Positions 19,737 to 28,701 of a stretch of DNA of 64,000 bases are shown piece after piece. Numbering within the stretch: the stretch's first letter is position 1; every line of letters begins with the position of its first letter. A program made the position numbers and the translations under genes. Source of the DNA: Actinomadura oligospora ATCC 43269 (GTDB lineage: Bacteria; Actinomycetota; Actinomycetes; Streptosporangiales; Streptosporangiaceae); assembly GCF_000518265.1 (NCBI RefSeq), contig NZ_JADG01000003.1:124001-188000 (forward strand), read 5' to 3'. The notes beneath the pieces were generated by a model that worked only from the letters and a program-made list of their open reading frames with translations, was not told where the DNA came from and did not search any database.

Positions 19737-19869
19737 GCGTTCCGCTCGGATTTCTGGGTATTTCGTCACTCCGGCCGTGTCCGGCCGTGTCCCGACGGAC
19801 GGCGGGCCGTTGGCGTGTCGGGAGCCGAACCGGTGGGAATGAACCCGTCGGTTTCAGGGGACATGTGCG

Positions 19870-19899
19870 ATTGGTCTAGACGGTGCGGTCTAGACCTCT
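19870..19899. promoter_or_regulatory. Two DasR-like (dre) operator sites upstream of gap
   Basis: Two copies of GGTCTAGAC begin at 19873 and 19887, the second forming the palindrome GGTCTAGACC. The Streptomyces DasR-responsive element is A(C/G)TGGTCTAGACCA(G/C)T. By eye, the first site matches about 11 and the second about 13 of 16 positions. They lie about 190-215 bp before gap. DasR is a GntR-family repressor whose ligands are glucosamine-6-phosphate-type metabolites. The 349-bp gene-free stretch 19737-20085 holds no other feature I can support. Confidence 0.55.
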
Positions 19900-19992
19900 G
19901 CCTGTCCTGGTCCGGGAGCCGGTCCGGACAAGGGCGCGTCACCTGGCGAAATCCGGCCCGCCGGTGCGGGGACGGGGCGGCCGGTTCGGTAG

Positions 19993-21090
<1,098 letters not shown>

Positions 21091-21097
21091 GCCGCGC

Positions 21098-21141
21098 CGC
21101 CCGCCGTGGCCACGGACGCGCGTCCGTGGCCACGGCGGGCG
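21098..21141 (+). terminator. Perfect 44-nt palindrome between gap and pgk
   Basis: Bases 21098-21119 are the exact reverse complement of 21120-21141, so the RNA could form a 20-21 bp stem with a minimal loop. It begins 8 bp after the gap stop. It could be a partial terminator or a processing or stabilising element that gives gap more mRNA than pgk-tpiA. There is no T-run. Confidence 0.7.
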
Positions 21142-21219
21142 CACGTCTGCGGGCGGCCCGCGCACCCGGCCGCCCGCGGCACACCCGCACGCGACTCGAC
21201 GGAAGGACACCGCGTTCCG

Positions 21220-22407
21220 ATGCGCACCATCGACGACCTGGACGTGACCGGCCGCACGGTGCTGGTCCGCACCGACCTGAACGTGCCGCTCGACGGCTCC
21301 ACGATCACCGACGACGGCCGGATCCGGGCCAGCGTGCCCACGATCAAGGCCCTGGCCGCGCGCGGCGCCAAGGTGATCGTCTGCGCCCACCTGGGCCGTC
21401 CCAAGGGCGAGGTCAAGCCCGAGTTCTCGCTCGCGCCCGTCGCCGAGCGGCTCGGTGAGCTGCTCGGTCAGGACGTGACGTTCGCGACCGACGTCGTGGG
21501 CGACTCCGCTCAGGCCGCCGCCGCGGGTCTCGCCGAGGGCCAGGTCGCCCTCCTGGAGAACCTGCGCTTCGAGCCCGGCGAGACCAGCAAGGACGACGCC
21601 GAGCGCGCCGCGTTCGCCGGCCGCCTGGCCGCCCTGGCCGAGATCTACGTCGGGGACGGCTTCGGCGCCGTCCACCGCAAGCACGCCAGCGTCTACGACG
21701 TCCCGAGGCTGCTGCCGCACGCCGCCGGGTACCTGATCGCGGCCGAGCTGGACGTGCTGAAGAAGCTCACCGACGACGTCGCCCGCCCCTACGCGGTCGT
21801 CCTCGGCGGCTCCAAGGTCTCCGACAAGCTCGGCGTGATCGACAAGCTGCTCGGCAAGGCCGACCGGATCCTGGTCGGCGGCGGCATGGTCTTCACCTTC
21901 CTCAAGGCCCAGGGCCACGAGGTCGGCACGTCCCTGCTGGAGAACGACCAGCTCGACACCGTCCGCGAGTACCTGGCGCGGGCGGAGGAGAACGGCGTCG
22001 AGATCGTCCTGCCGACCGACATCGTGGCCGCCACCGCGTTCGCCGCCGACGCCGACCACGAGGTCGTCCCGGCCGACGCGATCCCGGCCGACCGGATGGG
22101 CCTGGACATCGGCCCGAAGTCCGGCGAGCTGTTCGCCTCCCGCCTCGCGGACGCCCGGACCGTGTTCTGGAACGGCCCGATGGGCGTGTTCGAGATGGAG
22201 CCGTACTCCCACGGGACCCGCGCCGTGGCGCAGGGCCTGCTCGACTCGGGCGCGTTCACCGTGGTCGGCGGCGGCGACTCCGCCGCGGCGGTCCGCCTGC
22301 TCGGCTTCGACGAGGACGCGTTCTCGCACATCTCCACCGGCGGCGGCGCCAGCCTGGAGTATCTGGAAGGCAAGACCCTGCCCGGCCTGACTGCCCTGGA
22401 GGACTGA
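21220..22407 (+). CDS. pgk: Phosphoglycerate kinase
   Basis: A 395-residue enzyme of normal length that transfers phosphate from 1,3-bisphosphoglycerate to ADP. Hallmarks are [10 protein letters not shown] near the N-terminus, [18 protein letters not shown], the nucleotide-binding [17 protein letters not shown], and the C-terminal [10 protein letters not shown] with STGGGASLE. The ATG at 21220 follows GGAAGGACAC. The upstream in-frame ATG at 21106 would lie inside the palindrome and is rejected. It lies 5 bp before tpiA, so the two are almost certainly cotranscribed. Confidence 0.97.
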   Translation: MRTIDDLDVTGRTVLVRTDLNVPLDGSTITDDGRIRASVPTIKALAARGAKVIVCAHLGRPKGEVKPEFSLAPVAERLGELLGQDVTFATDVVGDSAQAAAAGLAEGQVALLENLRFEPGETSKDDAERAAFAGRLAALAEIYVGDGFGAVHRKHASVYDVPRLLPHAAGYLIAAELDVLKKLTDDVARPYAVVLGGSKVSDKLGVIDKLLGKADRILVGGGMVFTFLKAQGHEVGTSLLENDQLDTVREYLARAEENGVEIVLPTDIVAATAFAADADHEVVPADAIPADRMGLDIGPKSGELFASRLADARTVFWNGPMGVFEMEPYSHGTRAVAQGLLDSGAFTVVGGGDSAAAVRLLGFDEDAFSHISTGGGASLEYLEGKTLPGLTALED

Positions 22408-22412
22408 CCGAG

Positions 22413-23213
22413 ATGGCCCCTTCCGCTAAGGCCCCCGCGCGCAAGCCGCTGATGGCGGGCAACTGGAAGATGAACAACAACCACTTCGAGGCGATCGCGC
22501 TCGTCCAGAAGCTCGCTTTCGGGCTGAAGGAGGCCGACCTCGCCGCGGTGGACGTCGCCGTCCTGCCGCCGTTCACCGACATCCGCTCGGTGCAGACGCT
22601 GGTGGACGCCGACAAGCTGGAGATCACCTACGGCTCGCAGGACATCTCGCAGCACGCGTCCGGCGCCTACACCGGCGAGATCTCCGGGGCGATGCTGGCC
22701 AAGCTCGGCTGCGCCTACGCGACCGTGGGGCACTCCGAGCGCCGCCAGTACCACCACGAGGACGACGCCCTGGTCAACGCCAAGGCCAGGGCCGCGATCG
22801 CGAACAAGATCACTCCGATCGTGTGCGTCGGCGAGGGCCTGGAGGTGCGCAAGGCGGGCGAGCACGTCCCGCACTGCCTGGACCAGGTCGCGGGCGCGCT
22901 GGAGAAGATCCCCGCCGACCAGGTCGCCGAGCTGGTGATCGCCTACGAGCCGGTCTGGGCGATCGGCACCGGCGAGGTCGCCACGCCGCAGGACGCGCAG
23001 GAGGTCATCGGCGCGATCCGGGCCCGGGTGGGCGAGCTGTACGACGGCGAGACGGCCGCCAAGGTGCGGATCCTGTACGGTGGCTCGGTCAAGGGGAACA
23101 ACATCGCCGGGATCATGGCGCAGCCGGACGTGGACGGCGCCTTGGTCGGAGGTGCCAGTCTGGACGCGGGTGAGTTCGTCAAGATCTGCCGTTACCGGGA
23201 CCTTCCGGCCTGA
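22413..23213 (+). CDS. tpiA: Triosephosphate isomerase
   Basis: A 266-residue TIM-barrel enzyme that interconverts dihydroxyacetone phosphate and glyceraldehyde-3-phosphate. Catalytic Lys is in GNWKMN, electrophilic His in VGHSERR, catalytic Glu in [11 protein letters not shown], and the phosphate-binding loop in [10 protein letters not shown] short N-terminal extension ([12 protein letters not shown]) precedes the fold. The gene begins 5 bp after pgk and ends 181 bp before secG, a gap with no other clear gene. Confidence 0.97.
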   Translation: MAPSAKAPARKPLMAGNWKMNNNHFEAIALVQKLAFGLKEADLAAVDVAVLPPFTDIRSVQTLVDADKLEITYGSQDISQHASGAYTGEISGAMLAKLGCAYATVGHSERRQYHHEDDALVNAKARAAIANKITPIVCVGEGLEVRKAGEHVPHCLDQVAGALEKIPADQVAELVIAYEPVWAIGTGEVATPQDAQEVIGAIRARVGELYDGETAAKVRILYGGSVKGNNIAGIMAQPDVDGALVGGASLDAGEFVKICRYRDLPA

Positions 23214-23394
23214 ATCCGGCGGTGGGGGACCGGCGACTTGAGATCAATTCGGTCTCGACCCGCCGGTTCTTGCCGAACCAGCGAAGAGTTCGTCGTACCC
23301 TGCGGGGGTGACGGGTAAACCGCCCGGCTAGATCCTCCGTCCAACATCAGACAGGCCCCGCCTCGGCGGGGCAGGCCAGAGAAGGCGCGCAACT

Positions 23395-23628
23395 GTGATC
23401 ATCGCTTCGTCCATCGTGCTTATCATCACGAGCTTGCTGATGGTGGTTCTCGTCCTGATGCACAAGGGCAAGGGCGGGGGACTGTCCGACATGTTCGGTG
23501 GCGGCATCTCGTCGTCGCTGGGCGGATCGTCGGTGGTCGAGCGGAATCTGGACCGGCTGACCATCGGTGTCGGCGTCGTCTGGTTCGCCTCGATCATCGT
23601 GCTGGGCCTGCTGTTCAAGCACGGCTGA
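23395..23628 (+). CDS. secG: Preprotein translocase subunit SecG
   Basis: A 77-residue membrane protein with the SecG layout. The first transmembrane helix is IIASSIVLIITSLLMVVLVLMH. A basic, Gly-rich cytoplasmic loop follows (KGKGGGLSDMFGGG), then the second helix, TIGVGVVWFASIIVLGLLF. SecG supports SecYE-SecA mediated export. The GTG start at 23395 is the only candidate that places the first helix at the N-terminus. Its position between tpiA and rbpA is conserved in many actinobacteria. Confidence 0.95.
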   Translation: MIIASSIVLIITSLLMVVLVLMHKGKGGGLSDMFGGGISSSLGGSSVVERNLDRLTIGVGVVWFASIIVLGLLFKHG

Positions 23629-23687
23629 GCCGCGCTCGCCGGGCCTGGTCCCGTAGCACTGAGCCGAAGTAACACCAACACCGCCGA

Positions 23688-23732
23688 GCCGCCGCCCGGC
23701 TCCCCAAGAGCGACCTCGAAGCGGGCGGCGGC
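23688..23732 (+). other. Inverted repeat in the rbpA leader
   Basis: GCCGCCGCCCG (23688-23698) is perfectly complementary to CGGGCGGCGGC (23722-23732) across a 23-nt loop, ending 16 bp before the rbpA start. It could be the secG terminator or a leader structure limiting rbpA translation. Confidence 0.45.
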
Positions 23733-23748
23733 GTATCGACCGAGGAGT

Positions 23749-24126
23749 ATGTCCGTGGGTAGTGGCAACGCGATTCGGGGAAGCCGTGTCGGCGCCGGTC
23801 CGATGGGTGAGGCCGAGCGCGGGGACGCGGCGCCCCGTGTCTGGGTGACCTTCTACTGCGCCAACCGGCACGAGACCCGTCCGAGCTTCGCGACCGACGT
23901 CGCGGTCCCCGACACCTGGGACTGCCCGCGCTGCGGGTTCCCGGCCGGGCAGGACAAGGACGCCCCGCCGGCCCCGCCGAAGACCGAGCCCTACAAGACG
24001 CACCTCGCGTACGTGAAGGAGCGGCGCAGCGACGCCGACGGTGAGGCCATCCTCGAGGAGGCCCTCAACAAGCTCCGCGAGAAGCGTGCTGCCGTGAAGC
24101 GCGCCATGGAGGCCGCGCGTTCCTGA
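23749..24126 (+). CDS. rbpA: RNA polymerase-binding protein RbpA
   Basis: A 125-residue actinobacteria-specific transcription factor that binds the principal sigma factor and stabilises open complexes. The N-terminal tail (GNAIRGSRVGAGPMGEAERG) is the part known to contact polymerase. The core domain carries a Cys at FYCANRH and CPRCG, as in zinc-containing RbpA. The C-terminal sigma-interaction helix is EAILEEALNKLREKRA. The ATG at 23749 follows GAGGAG. The gene follows secG and is closed by a convergent terminator. Confidence 0.95.
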   Translation: MSVGSGNAIRGSRVGAGPMGEAERGDAAPRVWVTFYCANRHETRPSFATDVAVPDTWDCPRCGFPAGQDKDAPPAPPKTEPYKTHLAYVKERRSDADGEAILEEALNKLREKRAAVKRAMEAARS

Positions 24127-24140
24127 CGCGCGAGTCCCTC

Positions 24141-24174
24141 CGGCCCGGTACCCGAATCAGCGGGGGCCGGGCCG
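24141..24174. terminator. Terminator between rbpA and the convergent acyltransferase gene
   Basis: CGGCCCGG (24141-24148) pairs with CCGGGCCG (24167-24174), with extra ACCC/GGGG pairing inside, followed on the plus strand by TTCCGTTT. It lies between convergent genes and probably serves both. Confidence 0.6.
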
Positions 24175-24188
24175 TTCCGTTTCCGGCC

Positions 24189-25559
24189 TCAGGCGGCGGG
24201 GGCCGGGTCTCCCGCTGGAGCCGGAGCTGGAACCGGGGCTTCCGCTGAAGCCGGGTTCCCTGCCGGGGCCGGGTCCTCTGCTGGAGCCTGGGCCATTGAG
24301 GGGGCAGGTTCCGGCGCTGGGGGCGGGGGCGGGTCGATGCGGCGGGCGAGGGCCTGGCCGAGGCGCTGGCCCGGCTTCTCGATCCAGCGGTGGGTCGCCC
24401 AGCTCGCGGCCAGCAGGACCACCAGGAACGGGACGAAGTACAGCGGCTGATCGCTCTTGGGCCGTCCGACGGTCAGGTCCAGGCCCATGAGCAGCAGCTC
24501 GTGGAGCAGGTAGGCGGAGTAGCTGACCACGCCGGACCAGGCCAGCCAGCGCGGGACGTGCCGGTCCCGCAGCGCGTACCCGACCGCGAACAGGACGAAC
24601 GCGCCGACGACGGCGAGCGCCCAGGCGCGCTTCTCACCGAGGTCGGTGTCCCAGTCGGTGTAGCCCTTGACGCGCCAGATCCCGGTCCCCGCCGCGCTCG
24701 CCATCACCAGGACGCAGACGCCGACGGCGGTGCGGCCCCTGATCTGGCCGCGTTCGGCCCGGTGGACGACCGTCCCGGTGAACATCACGGCCAGGATCGC
24801 CAGGCCCTGCCAGGGGTCGACGCGTCCGTTCACCATGACGAGGGTGAGCGCGAGGACGCCGCCGAGCAGCGCCCCGGCCCGCGCGACGGCCGTCCGCCGG
24901 GCGCAGGCCAGCCCGATCGACGCGGCCATCAGCAGGAACGCCGCGAGCGAGACCCAACCCTCCCCGAACCGCGCGGACAGCGCCCCGGCGGGCAGGACCA
25001 GCGCGAGCGCGGGGGCGCCGATCGCCAGCGTGGAGGCCGTGGCCACCGACCTCCGGTGCCATCCGACCGAGAAGAGCGCCACCACGAGCAGGTAGAACGC
25101 CATCTCGTAGGACAGCGTCCAGAGCACGTTGATCGCGCTCGGGACGCCGAGGAGGTCCTGCATCATCGTCAGGTGCGACAGCGCCACGGTGACGGGGTGG
25201 TAGTCGGTCGCCAGGCCGTCCCGCAGCTCGTACCCGCCCGTCAGGTGCAGGACGACCACCACCGCGACGGCGGCGAGCAGCAGCGGGTAGATCCGGAAGA
25301 CCCGGCCGGTCCAGAACCGCCGCACCGATCCGCGCCGCTCGAGCGACGCGGGCACGATGTAGCCGCTGACCAGGAAGAACACCAGCACGCCGAACGCCCC
25401 CGGATCGAACCAGGCCAGGATCGTCCGGCGGGAGTCCGGCAGGTAGTGGTAGGACGCGTGGTGCAGCGCCACCGTGATCGCGGCGACACCGCGCAGGGCG
25501 TCCAGCCAGCCCAGCCGGACGATCGCGTCCGGTCTGCGAAGGGGGGGTTCGGAACGCAT
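24189..25559 (-). CDS. Acyltransferase family 3 membrane protein
   Basis: A 456-residue polytopic protein. It starts with the family's conserved LDALRGVAAITVALHHA, in which Arg and His are the catalytic/acyl-carrying residues, followed by FFLVSGYIVPASLERRG and FWTGRVFRIYPLL. About ten hydrophobic helices follow. Members O-acetylate or acylate sugars of polysaccharides, macrolides or wall polymers at the membrane. The last 45 or so residues are a Pro/Ala/Glu-rich low-complexity tail (PAPAGDPAPA-type) of no known function. It is divergent from the riboswitch-controlled glyA. Its substrate cannot be predicted. Confidence 0.88.
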   Translation of the reverse strand: MRSEPPLRRPDAIVRLGWLDALRGVAAITVALHHASYHYLPDSRRTILAWFDPGAFGVLVFFLVSGYIVPASLERRGSVRRFWTGRVFRIYPLLLAAVAVVVVLHLTGGYELRDGLATDYHPVTVALSHLTMMQDLLGVPSAINVLWTLSYEMAFYLLVVALFSVGWHRRSVATASTLAIGAPALALVLPAGALSARFGEGWVSLAAFLLMAASIGLACARRTAVARAGALLGGVLALTLVMVNGRVDPWQGLAILAVMFTGTVVHRAERGQIRGRTAVGVCVLVMASAAGTGIWRVKGYTDWDTDLGEKRAWALAVVGAFVLFAVGYALRDRHVPRWLAWSGVVSYSAYLLHELLLMGLDLTVGRPKSDQPLYFVPFLVVLLAASWATHRWIEKPGQRLGQALARRIDPPPPPAPEPAPSMAQAPAEDPAPAGNPASAEAPVPAPAPAGDPAPAA

Positions 25560-25721
25560 CCCAGCGACCCTAGCGCTTCGGAGTTAGCGGGGCATAAAAG
25601 ACCAATCGGAACTTCTGGTGTCGGCTCGGCCACGGCCCGGGGCGGATCCTCCGTGGCCTGGGGCGAGGCCGGCTGCGGCCCGGGTCGTGCCCGCCGTGGC
25701 CTGGGGTGGGCCGCTATGATG

Positions 25722-25803
25722 ACGACCACGCGACTGGCGCAGTCAAGGTGGAGTCGACCACCGGGGAGCGAATACCGCCGTCCGCACACCGCGCGCCTGG
25801 GTG
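25722..25803 (+). ncRNA. ZTP riboswitch (pfl motif) upstream of glyA
   Basis: The conserved blocks of the pfl/ZTP aptamer occur in order: GACTGGCG (25732-25739), the P2 stem GGTGG/CCACC (25747-25751 with 25758-25762), GGGGAGCG (25763-25770), and the 3' pseudoknot block CGCCTGGGT (25794-25802). A -10 hexamer TATGAT (25715-25720) places transcription start at about 25727, right at the 5' edge of the aptamer. ZTP riboswitches switch on purine and one-carbon genes, including glyA, when 10-formyl-tetrahydrofolate is short. The rest of 25560-25875 holds two copies of CCGTGGCCTGGGG (near 25650 and 25692) and nothing else I can support. Confidence 0.9.
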
Positions 25804-25875
25804 TACGGGACACCTCACCATGCCGGGGTGCCCGACCGAGCCTCCGGCCCGACTGAACCCACAGCGGAGGCAGCC

Positions 25876-27147
25876 GTGCACGTCCCGTCGATTCCCCATC
25901 TGACGTCCGAGGACCCGGAGATCGCCGGTCTGGTGGAGGCCGAGGCGCGCCGCCAGTACGAGAAGATCCGGCTCATCGCCTCGGAGAACTACGTGTCGCC
26001 CGCGGTCCTGGAGGCGACCGGCAGCGTCCTGACCAACAAGTACTCCGAGGGATACGCGGGCCGCCGGTACTACGAGGGCCAGCAGAACGTCGACCCGATC
26101 GAGCTGACCGCGATCGAGCGGGCCAAGGCCGTGTTCGGGGTCGAGCACGCCAACGTCCAGCCGTACTCCGGCTCGCCCGCCAACCTCGCGGTCTACATGG
26201 CGTTCCTGAACCCGGGCGACACCGTCCTCGGGCTGTCGCTGCCGATGGGCGGCCACCTCACGCACGGCTGGTCGGTGTCGGCGACCGGCAAGTGGTTCAA
26301 CCCCGTCCGGTACGGGGTGCGCGCCGACACCGGCCGCGTCGACATGGACGAGGTGCGCGACCTGGCGCTGCGGGAGCGGCCGAAGCTGATCTGGTGCGGC
26401 GGGACGGCGATCCCGCGCACGATCGACTTCCCGGCGTTCGCCGAGATCGCCCGGGAGGCCGGCGCGGTCCTGGCGGCCGACATCGCGCACATCGCGGGCC
26501 TGATCGCGGGCGGCGCGCACCCGTCCCCGGTCGGCCACGCGGACGTGATCACCACCACGACGCACAAGACGCTGCGCGGCCCGCGCGGCGCGATGGTGAT
26601 GTCCACCGAGGAGCACGCCAAGGCGGTCGACAAGGCGGTCTTCCCCGGCCTGCAGGGCGGCCCGCACAACCACACGACCGCCGCGATCGCGGTGGCGCTG
26701 CGCGAGGCGGCGCAGCCGGACTTCCCGGCCTACGCCCGGCAGGTCGTCGCGAACGCCCGCGCGCTCGCGGCGGCGCTGCTCGCCCGCGACTACGACCTGA
26801 TCTCCGGCGGCACCGACAACCACCTGATCCTCATCGACCTGACGAACAAGGGCGTCGCGGGCAAGCCCGCCGCGCAGGCGCTCGACCGGGCCGGGATCGA
26901 GCTGAACTACAACGCCGTCCCGTTCGACCCGCGCAAGCCGTTCGACCCGTCCGGGCTGCGCATCGGCACGGCGGCGGTCACCACGCGCGGGCTGACCGAG
27001 AAGGACATGGAGCCGCTCGCCGCGTGGATCGACGAGGTCGTCCAGGCGTCGGCGAAGGGTGACGAGGCCGTGGTGGGACGGGTCGCGGCCGAGATCCGCG
27101 GGCTCATGGCCGCCCACCCCATGCCCGGCTGGGCCCCCACCCCCTGA
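25876..27147 (+). CDS. glyA: Serine hydroxymethyltransferase
   Basis: A 423-residue PLP enzyme that interconverts serine and glycine with transfer of a one-carbon unit to tetrahydrofolate. It has IRLIASENYVSPAVLEA and NKYSEGYAGRRYYEGQQ at the N-terminus, and AADIAHIAGLIAGGAHPSP with the PLP-contacting Asp. The cofactor Lys is in TTTTHKTLRGPRGA. The C-terminal half includes GGTDNHLILIDL. Compared with the usual actinobacterial GlyA, the segment PKLIWCGGTAIPRTIDF is divergent, so this may be one of two copies in the genome. The GTG start at 25876 follows GGAGG (25865-25869). An upstream start at 25801 would lie inside the riboswitch and is rejected. Confidence 0.93.
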   Translation: MHVPSIPHLTSEDPEIAGLVEAEARRQYEKIRLIASENYVSPAVLEATGSVLTNKYSEGYAGRRYYEGQQNVDPIELTAIERAKAVFGVEHANVQPYSGSPANLAVYMAFLNPGDTVLGLSLPMGGHLTHGWSVSATGKWFNPVRYGVRADTGRVDMDEVRDLALRERPKLIWCGGTAIPRTIDFPAFAEIAREAGAVLAADIAHIAGLIAGGAHPSPVGHADVITTTTHKTLRGPRGAMVMSTEEHAKAVDKAVFPGLQGGPHNHTTAAIAVALREAAQPDFPAYARQVVANARALAAALLARDYDLISGGTDNHLILIDLTNKGVAGKPAAQALDRAGIELNYNAVPFDPRKPFDPSGLRIGTAAVTTRGLTEKDMEPLAAWIDEVVQASAKGDEAVVGRVAAEIRGLMAAHPMPGWAPTP

Positions 27148-27205
27148 CCCGGGGGCGGAACATCGCGTCGCTCTCCGTGGGGTGAAAGATCCGGGTGGGG
27201 GCTGG

Positions 27206-27243
27206 ACATGTGCAGGGTGACCGACCAATGAGGGGTCACATGT
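27206..27243. promoter_or_regulatory. Inverted repeat upstream of the ECF sigma gene
   Basis: ACATGTG (27206-27212) and CACATGT (27237-27243) form the outer arms, and GTGACC (27217-27222) with GGTCAC (27234-27239) a nested inner pair. This may be an operator or a leader hairpin. It ends 28 bp before the sigma start codon. Confidence 0.35.
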
Positions 27244-27271
27244 ACAGGAGCCCAGATGTTGAGGAACCCGG

Positions 27272-27808
27272 ATGGGTGAGGACGAGTTCGCGGACGTCTT
27301 CGCCGCGACCTACAAGCCCTTGCTCGGATACGCCCTGCGCCGCTGTGACTCGCCCGAGGACGCGGCCGACGTGGTGGCCGAGACGTTCGCCATCGCCTGG
27401 CGGCGTTCGGCGGAGATGCCGGGCGGGGGAGAGGCCCGGCTGTGGCTGTACGGCGTCGCGCGCCGCGTCCTGGCCAACCAGCGGCGCGGGGCGCGACGCC
27501 ACGGCCTGAGGACCGAGGCGCTGATCGCCGAGCTGGCCGTCCACGCGCCGCCGCGGGACGACTCGGCGGTCGCCGAGGTCTTCGGCCGCCTTCCGGACCG
27601 CGATCGCGAGCTTCTCGCGCTCGTGGCCTGGGAGGGGCTGTCCACCACCGAGATCGCGACGGTGCTCGGCTGCTCGTCCAACGCCGTGAGCATCCGCCTG
27701 CACAGGGCACGCAAGCGCTTCGCGCGTGCCCTGCGGTCGGCGGGCGTCGAGCGCCCGCCCGCCGCCGTGAGGGCCAGGCCCGTTCTCCAGGAGAGTGATC
27801 TGACATGA
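27272..27808 (+). CDS. ECF-type RNA polymerase sigma factor
   Basis: A 178-residue sigma-70 family protein with region 2 (EFADVFAATYKPLLGYALRR, then DAADVVAETFAIAWRR) and region 4 (RELLALVAWEGLSTTEIATVLGCSSNAVSIRLHRARKRF). It has the two-domain ECF layout without region 3. Its stop overlaps the start of the next gene (ATGA), so translation is coupled to a membrane-anchored partner that is the natural candidate for its regulator. The promoter targets are unknown, and the upstream inverted repeat may be involved in autoregulation. Confidence 0.92.
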   Translation: MGEDEFADVFAATYKPLLGYALRRCDSPEDAADVVAETFAIAWRRSAEMPGGGEARLWLYGVARRVLANQRRGARRHGLRTEALIAELAVHAPPRDDSAVAEVFGRLPDRDRELLALVAWEGLSTTEIATVLGCSSNAVSIRLHRARKRFARALRSAGVERPPAAVRARPVLQESDLT

Positions 27809-28701
27809 CATCCCGCATCGACGATCTCGTGGCGGGTCTGGCCACGGTGAGCGACGGCGACATCAGGAGCGAACCGGACGGCGTCGGTGGGCGGTCCCTG
27901 CTGGAGGCCGTCACCGCCGGGGAGGTGCCGGAGCCTCGGCGACGTCGTCGTCCGCGTCTTCTTCCCGGGCTGGCGGGCGGGGCCGCCGTCGTCTCGGTCG
28001 CCGCCGCCGCGGTCGCCGTCCTGGTGGTGGACGGCCGGGATCCGGAGCCGCTCCGCAGCTACGCCAACGCGGCCGTGGCGATCGACGTCAAGGACTCCGA
28101 GTACGAGGTGGAGGTCAGGAACGCCTACGCCGACCAGCGTGAGTTCAGTGAGGCGTTCGCCAAGGTCGGACTCGACGCCAGGCTGCGCATCGTCCCGGTC
28201 ACGCCGGGGCATGAACGCACGGTCGTGCGGATCGGTTCGCTGCACGAGCCCAAGGGCGGGATGCCTGCGGGAGGTATGTCGGGAACAACCGATGTTGTGA
28301 TGAAATGCCCACCGGCTCAGGGCTCCTGCCCGTTGAGGGTCCGGGTCGGCGGCGCGATGTACCGCCTGGGAGGAGCCGACATCGTCATCGGGCGCAAAGC
28401 CGACCCCGGTGAGGTCTACTTCGACGCCCAGCCGGTCCGCGGCGACCGCGCCAAGGGTCTGAGCCTGACCGGCCGGACCGTCGCCCAGGCCCTCGCCGAA
28501 CTGCGTCGCCGCGGCCTCACCCCGGCGTTCGCGCTCGGGGTGTTCAAGGCCGACGGGTCGGGCTCGTTCTGGGACGCGCCGGTGACGTGGCGCCCTTCCG
28601 GCGAGCGCCGCGTCACCGGGGCCTGGATGCGAAGCTCCGACTCGGTCGGGCTGATGGTCGTCCCGCAGCCGGGCGACCCGCAACCTCAGCCGGTCGGCTG
28701 A
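27805..28701 (+). CDS. Single-pass membrane protein coupled to the ECF sigma factor
   Basis: A 298-residue protein with an N-terminal cytoplasmic segment of about 45 residues and an RRRRRPRLLPG stop-transfer-like patch. One transmembrane helix follows (GGAAVVSVAAAAVAVLVV), then a long extracytoplasmic part. The C-terminal 80 residues (GLSLTGRTVAQALAELRRRGLTPAFAL) resemble a PASTA-like or similar small alpha/beta fold, but the match is weak. It has no zinc-anti-sigma HxxxCxxC motif. By position it is likely the sigma factor's membrane partner or anti-sigma factor; this is inference. It is translationally coupled (ATGA) to the sigma gene, and its 3' end overlaps the convergent methyltransferase by 16 bp. 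Confidence 0.7.
   Translation: MTSRIDDLVAGLATVSDGDIRSEPDGVGGRSLLEAVTAGEVPEPRRRRRPRLLPGLAGGAAVVSVAAAAVAVLVVDGRDPEPLRSYANAAVAIDVKDSEYEVEVRNAYADQREFSEAFAKVGLDARLRIVPVTPGHERTVVRIGSLHEPKGGMPAGGMSGTTDVVMKCPPAQGSCPLRVRVGGAMYRLGGADIVIGRKADPGEVYFDAQPVRGDRAKGLSLTGRTVAQALAELRRRGLTPAFALGVFKADGSGSFWDAPVTWRPSGERRVTGAWMRSSDSVGLMVVPQPGDPQPQPVG

Noticed and set aside
25801..25875. Upstream start for glyA at GTG 25801
   Set aside because: This start lies in the 3' end of the ZTP aptamer. The GTG at 25876 has GGAGG at proper distance and starts where homology starts.
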